Positions 42,180 through 50,197 of a stretch of 64,000 bases of DNA are shown one piece after another (the first letter of the stretch is position 1; each line of letters starts with the position of its first letter). The position numbers and the translations under genes are program-made. The notes below the pieces were generated by a model that did no database searches, was not told where the DNA came from, and saw only the letters and a program-made list of their open reading frames with translations. This DNA comes from Streptantibioticus cattleyicolor NRRL 8057 = DSM 46488 (GTDB lineage Bacteria; Actinomycetota; Actinomycetes; Streptomycetales; Streptomycetaceae): the NCBI RefSeq assembly GCF_000240165.1, contig NC_017586.1, positions 1,116,001 to 1,180,000 on the forward strand, read 5' to 3'.

Positions 42180-43079
42180 ATGACCACCGCCCCCGAGCGC
42201 ATCGCCGACGTCTACCCGACCCGTGGCGCCACCGAGGTGGCCGTTCCGCGCCAGGACCCGGTGGTGTGGTCCGGGCCCGACGCCCCCGGGCCGATCCGCC
42301 CGGCCGAGCTGAGCGGCTTCGAACGCGACGGGTTCCTCACCGTCGACCAGCTCATCACCCCCGAGGAAGTCGTCCGCTACCGCGCCGAGTTGGACCGGCT
42401 GATCGCCGATCCGGCGGTCCGGGCCGACGAACGGTCGATCGTCGAGCCGAAGTCGCAGGACGTACGGTCCGTCTTCGAGGTCCACCGGATCAGCGAGGTC
42501 TTCGCCGAACTCGTCCGCGACCCGCGGGTGCTGGACCGCGCCCGGCAGATCCTCGGCTCGGACGTCTACGTCCACCAGAGCCGGGTCAACGTCAAGCCCG
42601 GCTTCGGGGCCAGCGGCTTCTACTGGCACTCCGACTTCGAGACCTGGCACGCCGAGGACGGGCTGCCGCGGATGCGTACCGTCTCGGTCTCCATCGCGCT
42701 GACCGACAACCACCCGACCAACGGCGGCTTGATGATCATGCCGGGGTCGCACCGGACGTTCATCGGGTGCGCCGGTGAGACCCCGCTGGACAACTACAAG
42801 CAGTCGCTGAAGATGCAGGAGGCGGGGACCCCCTCGCACCAGGCGCTGAGCGAACTCGCCGAAGCCCACGGCATCAAGCTCTTCACCGGCCCGGCCGGCT
42901 CCGCCACCTGGTTCGACTGCAACTGCATGCACGGCTCCGGGGACAACATCACCCCGTTCCCGCGCAGCAACGTCTTCATCGTCTTCAACAGCGTGGAGAA
43001 CACCGCCGTCGAGCCGTACGCCGCCCCGGCGCGCCGTCCGGAGTTCATCGGCGCGCGGGACTTCACCCCGGTGCGCTGA
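42180..43079 (+). CDS. ectD: ectoine 5-hydroxylase
   Basis: A 299-residue 2-oxoglutarate/Fe(II) dioxygenase that makes 5-hydroxyectoine. The signature FYWHSDFETWHAEDGLPRMR contains the iron His-x-Asp; GGLMIMPGSHRTFI and the distal NCMHGSGDNITPFPRSN (third iron His and oxoglutarate Arg) follow. The ATG has AAAGGAG five bases upstream. Its presence indicates hydroxyectoine production, common in streptomycetes. Confidence 0.96.
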   Translation: MTTAPERIADVYPTRGATEVAVPRQDPVVWSGPDAPGPIRPAELSGFERDGFLTVDQLITPEEVVRYRAELDRLIADPAVRADERSIVEPKSQDVRSVFEVHRISEVFAELVRDPRVLDRARQILGSDVYVHQSRVNVKPGFGASGFYWHSDFETWHAEDGLPRMRTVSVSIALTDNHPTNGGLMIMPGSHRTFIGCAGETPLDNYKQSLKMQEAGTPSHQALSELAEAHGIKLFTGPAGSATWFDCNCMHGSGDNITPFPRSNVFIVFNSVENTAVEPYAAPARRPEFIGARDFTPVR

Positions 43080-43089
43080 CCGGCACCGG
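43068..43089. terminator. candidate hairpin at the ectD stop
   Basis: CCGGTGC (43068-43074) pairs with GCACCGG (43083-43089) around the ectD stop codon, in the 16-base gap between convergent genes. Weak evidence for bidirectional termination. Confidence 0.35.
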
Positions 43090-43095
43090 TAGGAC

Positions 43096-43800
43096 CTACA
43101 GGCCGGCGGGCCACTTGTAGTCGTTGGGGACCTTCATGGTGGCCCCGCCCGGCCCGTAGACAAGGGCGATCTCGTCGTGAGCGTTGAGCACGATCGCGGC
43201 GGGGTCGCCCTTGACCTGTTTGCCGTTGACGTACGCGCGCAGTTCCTTGCCGCCGCCCGCCTTGAGCCCGCCGATGTGGTCGGCGGAGAGCGCCACGTCC
43301 CACTCGGTCATGAACTGGCCGAGGGTGAACGTGGACTTCACCGGTGACTCGATGTGGATCACGCCGGAGGTGTCGTGGGTGTGCAGCGGGCTGATGCGCT
43401 GCTCCTGCTCGTCGATGCCGATGAAGGCCGGCACGGTGACCGGCTTGCCGTCGGCCAGCACGTCGAGGTGGGTGTGGATGTGCATGACCTGGCCCTCGGC
43501 GCCGAGCATGGGCAGCCCGGCGGCCCGGACCCGGGCGGTGGCGTCGGTGGGCGCGGCCCACGGCGGCGGCGTGGTGCGCCCCTCGGCGGTGGTGCGCGGG
43601 TGCTGGGGTACGCCGGAGCCGTCGCCCCCGCCGTCCGCGCCGGGTGTGGTGGCCGGTGCGCTCGGGCCGGGTGAGTGGGTGGCCGCCTTGGCGTCGGTGC
43701 CGGTGGGGCCGCAGGCCGCGAGGGCCGCTCCGGCCAAGGCGGCGAACGCGGTCGCGGTGACGGGCAGGAGGCGGCGGGTGCGGGAGGTGCGGTCGGCCAC
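43096..43800 (-). CDS. secreted lipoprotein of unknown function
   Basis: A 234-residue protein from the GTG at 43800, which has GAAGGA 8 bases upstream; the in-frame ATG at 43890 lies in AT-rich operator DNA and is rejected. A signal sequence with lipobox LAAC ends near residue 29, followed by a Thr/Pro/Gly-rich linker and a folded domain with many His (VMHIHTHLDVLADG, ISPLHTHDTSGVIHIES) that looks metal-binding. I do not know its function. Two TAGCG..CACTA-type palindromes lie just upstream. Confidence 0.72.
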   Translation of the reverse strand: MADRTSRTRRLLPVTATAFAALAGAALAACGPTGTDAKAATHSPGPSAPATTPGADGGGDGSGVPQHPRTTAEGRTTPPPWAAPTDATARVRAAGLPMLGAEGQVMHIHTHLDVLADGKPVTVPAFIGIDEQEQRISPLHTHDTSGVIHIESPVKSTFTLGQFMTEWDVALSADHIGGLKAGGGKELRAYVNGKQVKGDPAAIVLNAHDEIALVYGPGGATMKVPNDYKWPAGL

Positions 43801-43877
43801 GGCAGGGGTCCTTCGGTCGGCGTAGGGCGGTGGGCCCGAGCGCCGCCCAGGATAGCCGCGCTGCCCCCGCTTCTTTT

Positions 43878-43944
43878 TTCTAGCGCTCACTATAGAAGGC
43901 GTGCTACGGTGACGTCATCACGTTTTTTAGCGGGCGCTATAGAA
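43878..43944. promoter_or_regulatory. two direct-repeat operator-like palindromes
   Basis: TTCTAGCGCTCACTATAGAA (43878-43897) and TTTTAGCGGGCGCTATAGAA (43925-43944) are 17/20 identical, 47 bases apart, each with a TAGYG-nn-CRCTA core like a TetR-family operator. The first overlaps a TATAGT -10 on the minus strand, so it may control the lipoprotein gene. The second lies immediately before a strong ribosome site on the plus strand that leads into no credible gene. Confidence 0.6.
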
Positions 43945-43963
43945 GCGAGGGGAGGGGTGTGTC

Positions 43964-45553
43964 TCAGGAAGATGTGGCGGGCGGGGCGGTCCTGGCCGGG
44001 GCCTGCTCGAAGGCGCCGTCCACCCGGCGGGGCAGGGCGGACGGGTTGTCGTCGCGCAGTTCCGGTGGCAGGAGCGCGGGCGGGGTGTCCTGGTGGACCA
44101 CGGGGCGCAGCCAGCGTTCGACGGCGGTGGCGCCGACCGACGTCGAGGTCGAGGTGGTGGCCGGGTAGGGGCCTCCGTGGTGCTGGGCGGGGGCCACGGC
44201 GACCCCGGTCGGCCAGCCGTTCACCAGCACACGGCCGGCCAGCGGGGTCAGCCGGGCCAGCAGCTCGGCGGCGCTTCCCGTACCGGCGGCCTCGGCGCGG
44301 GACAGGTGCGCGGTGGCGGTGAGGTTGCCGGCGAGCCGGGCCAGCACCGCGGCGACCTCGGCGGTGCCGGCCGGGCCGTCCTGGTAGCGGGCGACCACGG
44401 TGACCGGGCCGAAGCACTCCTCGGTCAGCAGGTCGTGCGGGCCTTCCGCGGCGAGCCGGGCGGCGGGCACGGTGAGGAAGCCGGGGCGCACGGTGAGCGG
44501 TGCCCCGTCCGTCCCGCCGGGGCCGGGTGCGACGGGGGCGGTCACCTCGGGCAGCGCGGCCCGCTCCCGGACCCCGGCCAGGAAGCGCTCCCGCATCCGG
44601 ACGTCCAGCAGGACCCCGGCCGGGGCCTCGGCGACGGCCCCGGCGAGGGCGGCCACCAGGCGGTCCCCCGCGTCCCCGGCCGGGACGAGGACGAGCCCCG
44701 GCTTGGTGCAGAACTGGCCGTTGCCCAGGGTGAAGGAGGCGGCCAGACCGGTGCCGATCTCCTCGGCGCGTTCGGCGGCGGCAGCGGCGGTGACCACCAC
44801 GGGGTTGAGGCTGCCCAGTTCGCCGTGGAAGGGGATGGGCCGCGGGCGGGCCGCCGCGGCGTCGTGCAGCGCCCGGCCGCCGGCCACCGACCCGGTGAAC
44901 CCGGCGGCGGCCACCAGGGGGTGGGCGACCAGGTCGGTCCCGGCCCGGAAGCCGTGCACCAACGAGACGACCGCCTCCGGGAGTCCGGCCTCGGCGGCGG
45001 CGCGGCGCAGCAGCGCGGCGCAGAGTTCGGAGGTGGCCGGGTGGTCGGGGTGGGCCTTGACGACGACCGAGCAGCCGGCGGCGAGGGCGCTCGCGGTGTC
45101 GCCGCCGGGCACGGAAAAGGCGAGGGGGAAGTTGCTCGCGGAGTAGACGGCGACGACGCCGATGGGCACCTTGTAGCGGCGCAGATCGGGGCGGGGCGCC
45201 GGGACGGCGTGCGGATCGGCGTGGTCGATCCGCACGTCGAGGAAGGCGCCCTCGTCCACCAGGTCGGCGAAGAACCGGAGTTGGAAGGTGGTGCGGGCGA
45301 GTTCACCGGTGAGCCGGGGGGCGCCGAGCGCGGTCTCGGCGTCGGCGGTGGACACCAGACGGTCGGCGGCGCCGTCGAGCAGATCGGCGGCGGTGCGCAG
45401 CAGCCGGGCCCGGGCGGCGCGGTCGGCGAGCGCGGGCAGGGCGGCTGCCGCCGCGGTGACGGCCGCGTCCACCTCGGCCGCCGTGGCCTCGACCGCCACC
45501 TGCTCCCGTGGCTTCCCGGTGCGGGGGTCGACGCTCCAGACTGGTACGGGCAC
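43964..45553 (-). CDS. 2,5-dioxovalerate (alpha-ketoglutarate semialdehyde) dehydrogenase
   Basis: A 529-residue aldehyde dehydrogenase of the NADP-dependent ketoglutarate-semialdehyde group. Catalytic Glu in PIPFHGELGSLNPVV, catalytic Cys in LGNGQFCTKPGLVLVP, cofactor segment GVVAVYSASNFPLAF. It would turn 2,5-dioxopentanoate from uronate, glucarate or pentose breakdown into 2-oxoglutarate. GTG start at 45553 with AGGAGG 8 bases upstream. Divergent from an IclR regulator with a shared palindromic operator. The partner dehydratase is at 50198-51136. Confidence 0.88.
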   Translation of the reverse strand: MPVPVWSVDPRTGKPREQVAVEATAAEVDAAVTAAAAALPALADRAARARLLRTAADLLDGAADRLVSTADAETALGAPRLTGELARTTFQLRFFADLVDEGAFLDVRIDHADPHAVPAPRPDLRRYKVPIGVVAVYSASNFPLAFSVPGGDTASALAAGCSVVVKAHPDHPATSELCAALLRRAAAEAGLPEAVVSLVHGFRAGTDLVAHPLVAAAGFTGSVAGGRALHDAAAARPRPIPFHGELGSLNPVVVTAAAAAERAEEIGTGLAASFTLGNGQFCTKPGLVLVPAGDAGDRLVAALAGAVAEAPAGVLLDVRMRERFLAGVRERAALPEVTAPVAPGPGGTDGAPLTVRPGFLTVPAARLAAEGPHDLLTEECFGPVTVVARYQDGPAGTAEVAAVLARLAGNLTATAHLSRAEAAGTGSAAELLARLTPLAGRVLVNGWPTGVAVAPAQHHGGPYPATTSTSTSVGATAVERWLRPVVHQDTPPALLPPELRDDNPSALPRRVDGAFEQAPARTAPPATSS

Positions 45554-45605
45554 GGAAGGAACCTCCTGGCCTGTCTCGGCGTGAGGACGGTCGGACGCCG
45601 CACAA

Positions 45606-45627
45606 CGTGTTCGCTATGCTGAACACG
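45606..45627. promoter_or_regulatory. IclR-type operator between the dehydrogenase and iclR genes
   Basis: Perfect inverted repeat CGTGTTC-N8-GAACACG, typical of IclR-family sites. It overlaps a TATGCT -10 (45615-45620) on the plus strand, so the regulator probably represses itself and the divergent dehydrogenase gene. Confidence 0.65.
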
Positions 45628-45694
45628 GTTTTTGCTCGTGAACTCGGCGGGAGCCTACTGGCGGTCTCCCGCCCGGAACAAGAGGGGTTCGGCC

Positions 45695-46465
45695 ATGCCG
45701 GTCGGCGAAGGCGGCGGCACGCAGGTGAAGTCGGCGGTACGCACCGTCGAACTGCTGGAGTTCTTCGCGGGGCGCCCCGGGATGCACAGCCTGGCCGCGG
45801 TGCAGGAGGCGACGAGGTACCCCAAGTCCAGCCTCTACATGCTGCTGCGCACCCTGGTCGACCTGGGCTGGGTGGAGACCGACGCCACCGGCACCCGGTA
45901 CGGGATCGGGGTGCGGGCGCTGCTGGTCGGCACCTCCTACATCGACGGCGACGAGGTGGTGGCGGCGGCCCGGCCGACGCTCGACCGGCTCTCCGACGAC
46001 ACCACCGAGACCATCCACCTCGCCCGGCTCGACGGCACCAACGTGGTCTACCTGGCCACCCGCCAGTCGCAGCACTACCTACGGCCGTTCACCCGGGTGG
46101 GACGCCGGCTGCCGGCGCACAGCACCGCGCTGGGCAAGGCGCTGCTGGCCACCTATCCCGACGAGCAGGTGCGCACGATGCTCCCGAAGACCCTCGACGC
46201 GCTGACCGAGCACACCATCACCGACCGGGAACGGCTCATCGAGGAACTGCGCACCATCCGCGAGCGCGGGTACGCGGTGGACCGCGAGGAGAACACCGTG
46301 GGGCTGCGCTGCTTCGGGGTGGCGCTCCCCTACCGCACCCCGGCGCGCGACGCGATCAGCTGCTCGGTCCCGGTGGCCCGGCTGTCCCCGGCGCACGAAC
46401 AGACCATCAAGGACGCGCTCTTCGACGCCCGCGACCGCCTCACCCTGGCCACCCGGCATCTGTGA
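45695..46465 (+). CDS. IclR family transcriptional regulator
   Basis: A 256-residue regulator. N-terminal winged helix (VKSAVRTVELLEFFAGRPG, SLAAVQEATRYPKSSLYMLLRTL) and C-terminal ligand domain (VGRRLPAHSTALGKALLA, ITDRERLIEELRTIRERGYAVD, EENTVGLRCFGVAL). The ATG at 45695 has AGAGGGG upstream; the longer frame lacks support. It likely senses a sugar-acid intermediate and controls the divergent dioxovalerate dehydrogenase. Confidence 0.9.
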   Translation: MPVGEGGGTQVKSAVRTVELLEFFAGRPGMHSLAAVQEATRYPKSSLYMLLRTLVDLGWVETDATGTRYGIGVRALLVGTSYIDGDEVVAAARPTLDRLSDDTTETIHLARLDGTNVVYLATRQSQHYLRPFTRVGRRLPAHSTALGKALLATYPDEQVRTMLPKTLDALTEHTITDRERLIEELRTIRERGYAVDREENTVGLRCFGVALPYRTPARDAISCSVPVARLSPAHEQTIKDALFDARDRLTLATRHL

Positions 46466-46886
46466 CCCGGCGCGCGCCGCGCCCGCCCGGACCCGTTCCC
46501 CTGATCCGCCGCCGGTCCGCCGGTGGCCGACGTGCCGAAGAATCCTCCGTCCCCGGACGGAAACCGGGTGACCGGCCGCGTCGCGGCTAGCCTCGCTGGA
46601 GGCGGCGGGTGAAGGGATCCGAGGTGACGTCAGCGGAGGCGGCCGGCGGGCCCGAGGCCCCGGCACGGACGGCGGTGCGAGGCGTGGTCGTCCGGCCAAC
46701 GCCCGTCCCGCCAGGGCGCCTTCGGCGTGGTGAGCCCCGGCCTCAGCCCCGCCGCCGGGACGTCCCCGTGGCGGCCGGCGGGCCGGCCCGCGCCCCGTCA
46801 TGAGCGTCCGCGAGGGCACCCGCCGCCCCGAAGGGCCCCGCCGCTCCGCGCGCCGCCTTCCGTTCCGCTCCGTTCAGGAGGAACCG
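46466..46886 (+). other. intergenic region before the P450 gene, no supported gene
   Basis: 421 bases with an open frame at 46609-46803 (GTG, 64 codons, Arg/Pro-rich, no recognised family) that I do not call. The P450 ribosome site AGGAGGAACCG lies at the right end. TAGCCT at 46587 could be a -10 but has no good -35. Confidence 0.5.
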
Positions 46887-48266
46887 ATGCACGACGTGGT
46901 GAACTGCCCCAGCGCACCGGGCGGCCTGCCGCTGATCGGCCACACGCTGGCCGTCCTCGGCCGGCCGCTGTCCTTCTTCGAGTCCACCCGCACCGACGAT
47001 CCGCTGGTCCGGGTGGTCATCGGCCGCCTTCAGGTCTACCTCGCCAACGACCCCGACCTCGTGCACCGCATCCAGGTGGACACCGACACCTTCGAACGCG
47101 GCCGGTTCTTCGAGGTGCTGGCCGGCCACTTCGACAACCCGCCGATCGCCTCCAACGGCCCGGCCCACCGCGGCCAACGCCGGGCGTTGAAGCCGGTGTT
47201 CAACCGGCCGAGCGTGCGGCAGTACACCGACGCCATCGTGGAGGAGGCCGAGGCGCTGGCCGCCGGATGGCGGCCGGGCCGGCTGCCCGACGTGCGGCAG
47301 CAGCTCTCCGATGTCGTCGCCTGCACCGTCCTGCGCTGCCTGTTCAGCACCGAACTGTCCACCGAGGACGTCCACGACATCCAGCGGACCATCTACCAGG
47401 TGGCCCGCCGGCTGCTGCCCGGCACCCTCCTGCCGGCCGCCGTGACCCAGGTGCCCACCCCCGGCAACCGGCGGCTGGCCGAGGCGATGGGCCGCTTCCG
47501 CGTCCTGGTGGAACGGCTCGTCCGGGAACGCGAGGAGCACGGCCAGGGCCACCACGACGCGCTCTCCGCGCTGCTGCACGCCCGGCACGGGGCCACCGGC
47601 CGGCCGCTGACCCCGCGCGAGATCCGCGGCGAGTTCCTGGTCCTGCTCTTCGCCGCGCTGGAGACCACCAGCACCACGCTGGCCTGGGCGCTGTACGAGA
47701 TCGCCACCCACCCGCGGGTGGCCGCGCGGCTGGCCGACGAGGTCGACGCCGTGCTGCGGGACGGCCCGGCCACCTACGACGGGCTGCAGCGCATGCCGTA
47801 TCTGCGGCAGGTGCTCCACGAGACGCTGCGGCTGCACCCGCCCACGCTCTTCACCCGGCGCACCCGGCACGCGGTCACCCTGGCCGGGGTCGCCGTCCCG
47901 GCCGGCGCCGAAGTGGGCTACAGCCCGCGCGCGATGCACCGCCACCCGGGGCTCCACCGCGACCCGGCGCGCTTCGACCCGTCACGGATCGGCAGCGAGG
48001 GGGCACTGCCGCAGGGCGCGTTCTTCCCCTTCGGGGTCGGCGCCCACCGCTGCATCGGCGAACACCTGGCGATGACCACCATGGCGGCGGTCGTCGCGGC
48101 CGTCGTCGCCCGCTGGACGATCCGCCTCCCACCCCGCGTCCGCGTCCGCGAGACGATCAGCTCCATGCCCCACCCCGACTCCCTCCCCCTCCAACTCACC
48201 ACGCGCCCCTCGGCCTCGCGGCGCAGCGCCCGCTACGCGACCGCCCGCTACAGTCACCCGGCATGA
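46887..48266 (+). CDS. cytochrome P450
   Basis: A 459-residue P450. I-helix AALETTSTT (about 256-264), ExxR as ETLR (312-315), and the heme loop FFPFGVGAHRCIGEHLA with the Cys ligand at about residue 389. The start is ATG 46887 after AGGAGGAACCG; the upstream frame is not needed. Spacing resembles bacterial P450s such as the CYP170-like group that act on terpenoids, but no terpene cyclase or redox partner is adjacent. Its stop overlaps the next methyltransferase by four bases (ATGA), so both probably act on one product. Confidence 0.92.
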   Translation: MHDVVNCPSAPGGLPLIGHTLAVLGRPLSFFESTRTDDPLVRVVIGRLQVYLANDPDLVHRIQVDTDTFERGRFFEVLAGHFDNPPIASNGPAHRGQRRALKPVFNRPSVRQYTDAIVEEAEALAAGWRPGRLPDVRQQLSDVVACTVLRCLFSTELSTEDVHDIQRTIYQVARRLLPGTLLPAAVTQVPTPGNRRLAEAMGRFRVLVERLVREREEHGQGHHDALSALLHARHGATGRPLTPREIRGEFLVLLFAALETTSTTLAWALYEIATHPRVAARLADEVDAVLRDGPATYDGLQRMPYLRQVLHETLRLHPPTLFTRRTRHAVTLAGVAVPAGAEVGYSPRAMHRHPGLHRDPARFDPSRIGSEGALPQGAFFPFGVGAHRCIGEHLAMTTMAAVVAAVVARWTIRLPPRVRVRETISSMPHPDSLPLQLTTRPSASRRSARYATARYSHPA

Positions 48267-49051
48267 CCTCACAGGAGACCGGCCACACCCGCCGGGCGTC
48301 GTCGTTCGGCGGGAGTGCGGGCGCTTACGCCGACCATCGGCCCGACTACCCGCAGGCCGCGGTGGCGTGGGCGTTGCGACCGCTCGCCGGACGGCCATCG
48401 GGCGGGGCCGCCGACGACCGCCCGCACCTGCTCGATCTGGGCGCCGGCACCGGCAAGCTCACCGGCGTGCTGCTGCGTACCGGCCACCGGGTCACCGCGG
48501 TGGAACCGGATCCGCAGATGGCGGACGAGTTGCGGCGGCGGGAGCCGGGGGTGCCCGTGCTGGCCGGGCGGGGCGAGGAGATCCCGTTGCCGGACGGTTC
48601 GGTGGACGCCGTCCTGATCGGCCAGGCGTTCCACTGGTTCGACCCGCGGCTCGCGCTGCCGGAGATCGCCCGGGTGCTCACCCAGGGCGGGGTGCTCGCC
48701 GGGCTGTGGAACGCCGACGACGACCGGGTGCCGTGGGTGGCGGGCCTGGCCGAGGTGTCCGGGGTCCAGGTGTCGTTCACCGGGTGGCCCGAGGAGCCGA
48801 TGATCCCCGGGCACCCGTCGTACACCCCGGTCGAGCGCGGAACGTTCCCGCACGCGCAGCGCCGTACCGCCGACTCGCTCACCGCGACCCTCGCGACGCA
48901 CTCGCGGTTCCTGGTGCTCCCCGCGGAGGAGCGGCGGCGGGGGCTGGAGAGGGTGCGCGATTACCTGGGCGGGCGGCCGGAGACGGCGTGCGGGGAGTTC
49001 GAGCTGCCGCTGGTCACCCTCGTCGAGCGCTGCGTGATCGCCCCCGGCTGA
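48263..49051 (+). CDS. class I SAM-dependent methyltransferase
   Basis: A 262-residue enzyme. SAM motif I HLLDLGAGTGKLTGVLL at about residues 55-71, an acidic VTAVEPDPQM after strand 2 and AVLIGQAFHWFDPRLAL (motif IV region). The ATG overlaps the P450 stop, so translation is coupled. The acceptor is unknown; relatives are ubiE-like small-molecule methyltransferases. A terminator hairpin follows. Confidence 0.88.
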   Translation: MTSQETGHTRRASSFGGSAGAYADHRPDYPQAAVAWALRPLAGRPSGGAADDRPHLLDLGAGTGKLTGVLLRTGHRVTAVEPDPQMADELRRREPGVPVLAGRGEEIPLPDGSVDAVLIGQAFHWFDPRLALPEIARVLTQGGVLAGLWNADDDRVPWVAGLAEVSGVQVSFTGWPEEPMIPGHPSYTPVERGTFPHAQRRTADSLTATLATHSRFLVLPAEERRRGLERVRDYLGGRPETACGEFELPLVTLVERCVIAPG

Positions 49052-49059
49052 CGGGCGGC

Positions 49060-49091
49060 GGCCGGGGCCGGGGACGCCCCCGGGCCCGGCC
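49060..49091. terminator. bidirectional terminator hairpin between convergent genes
   Basis: GGCCGGGGCCGGGG (49060-49073) faces CCCCCGGGCCCGGCC (49077-49091) with a tight loop; it lies between the methyltransferase stop (49051) and the aldo/keto reductase stop (49098). Confidence 0.6.
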
Positions 49092-49097
49092 GGGGGC

Positions 49098-50072
49098 TCA
49101 CTGGTGGCCGGACACCTCACGCGGGGTGTAGGGGGCCTGGAGGCGTTGGGCTTCCTCGTCGGTGAGTTCCAGGTCGAGCGCGGCCAGGGCGTCGTCGAGG
49201 TGGTGCGGCTTGGTGGCGCCCACGATGGGGGCGGTCACCACGGGGTTGCGCAGCACCCAGGCGAGGGCGACCTGGGCGCGCGGCACGCCGCGTTCCTCGG
49301 CGACCCGGCCGACCTCGTCGACGATCTCGCGGTCCTGGTCGACGTAGAAGGTCTTGCTGCCCTCGTCGGTCTCGGTGCGCGCGGTGCCGACGTCCCAGGG
49401 GCGGGTGAGCCGGCCGCGGGCCAGCGGGCTCCACGGCAGCACCCCGATGCCCTCGTCCGCGCAGAGCGGCAGCATCTCGCGCTCCTCCTCGCGGTAGACG
49501 AGGTTGTAGTGGTTCTGCATGGTGACGAACCGGGTCCAGCCGTTGCGCTCCTGGAGGTGGAGCGCCTTGGCGAACTGCCAGGCGTACATCGAACTCGCCC
49601 CGAGGTAGCGGACCTTGCCCGCCTTGACCACGCCGTGCAGGGCCTCCAGGGTCTCCTCGACCGGGGTGTGCGGGTCCCAGCGGTGGATCTGGTAGAGGTC
49701 AACGTAGTCGGTGCCCAGGCGGCGCAGGCTGTTGTCGATCTCGGTCATGATCGCCTTGCGGGAGAGCCCGGAGCCGTTGGGGCGCCCCGGCCGCATCGGG
49801 AAGTAGACCTTGGTGGCGATGACCACCTCGTCGCGGCGGGTGTAGTCGGCGAGGGCGCGGCCGACGATCTCCTCGCTGGTGCCGTCCGAGTAGTAGTTGG
49901 CGGTGTCGAAGAAGTTGATGCCCGCCTCGATCGCGCGCCGTATGAAGGGGCGGCTGCTCTCCTCGTCCAGCGTCCACGGGTGGGGACCGCGGGTGGGCAC
50001 TCCGTAGCTCATACAGCCGAGGGCCAGTCGTGAGACGTCCAGTCCGGTCCGGCCGAGTTTCACGTACTCCAT
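49098..50072 (-). CDS. aldo/keto reductase
   Basis: A 324-residue NADPH-dependent oxidoreductase of the YghZ/Tas-like group. The catalytic tetrad is visible: Asp in FFDTANYYSDG, Tyr in the same segment, Lys in VVIATKVYFP and His in DLYQIHRWDP; NADP contacts include ...PIVGATKPHHLDDAL. Starts at ATG 50072 (MEYVKLGRTGLDVSRLALG). Single gene between convergent and divergent neighbours. Substrate unknown. Confidence 0.92.
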   Translation of the reverse strand: MEYVKLGRTGLDVSRLALGCMSYGVPTRGPHPWTLDEESSRPFIRRAIEAGINFFDTANYYSDGTSEEIVGRALADYTRRDEVVIATKVYFPMRPGRPNGSGLSRKAIMTEIDNSLRRLGTDYVDLYQIHRWDPHTPVEETLEALHGVVKAGKVRYLGASSMYAWQFAKALHLQERNGWTRFVTMQNHYNLVYREEEREMLPLCADEGIGVLPWSPLARGRLTRPWDVGTARTETDEGSKTFYVDQDREIVDEVGRVAEERGVPRAQVALAWVLRNPVVTAPIVGATKPHHLDDALAALDLELTDEEAQRLQAPYTPREVSGHQ

Positions 50073-50197
50073 GGGTGCCTCTCCGAGTCGGTTTCGGTAA
50101 CGTCGCGCCAGGCGGACGTGATCGTACGGTAGACGTCCAAGATCCGCTCGGGGATTCCCGGGGGCGCGGAGAGCTTCGGCACGGGCCCGTAGCGCGC

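Noticed and set aside
43801-43890. ATG at 43890 as the start of the lipoprotein
   Set aside because: It lies inside the operator/promoter region, and the GTG at 43800 has a better ribosome site and places the lipobox normally.
43959-44168. 69-codon plus-strand ORF after a strong ribosome site
   Set aside because: It runs antisense to the conserved end of the aldehyde dehydrogenase and has no family look; treated as an orphan start instead.
46609-46803. 64-codon ORF before the P450 gene
   Set aside because: No recognised family, Arg/Pro-rich, weak start context.
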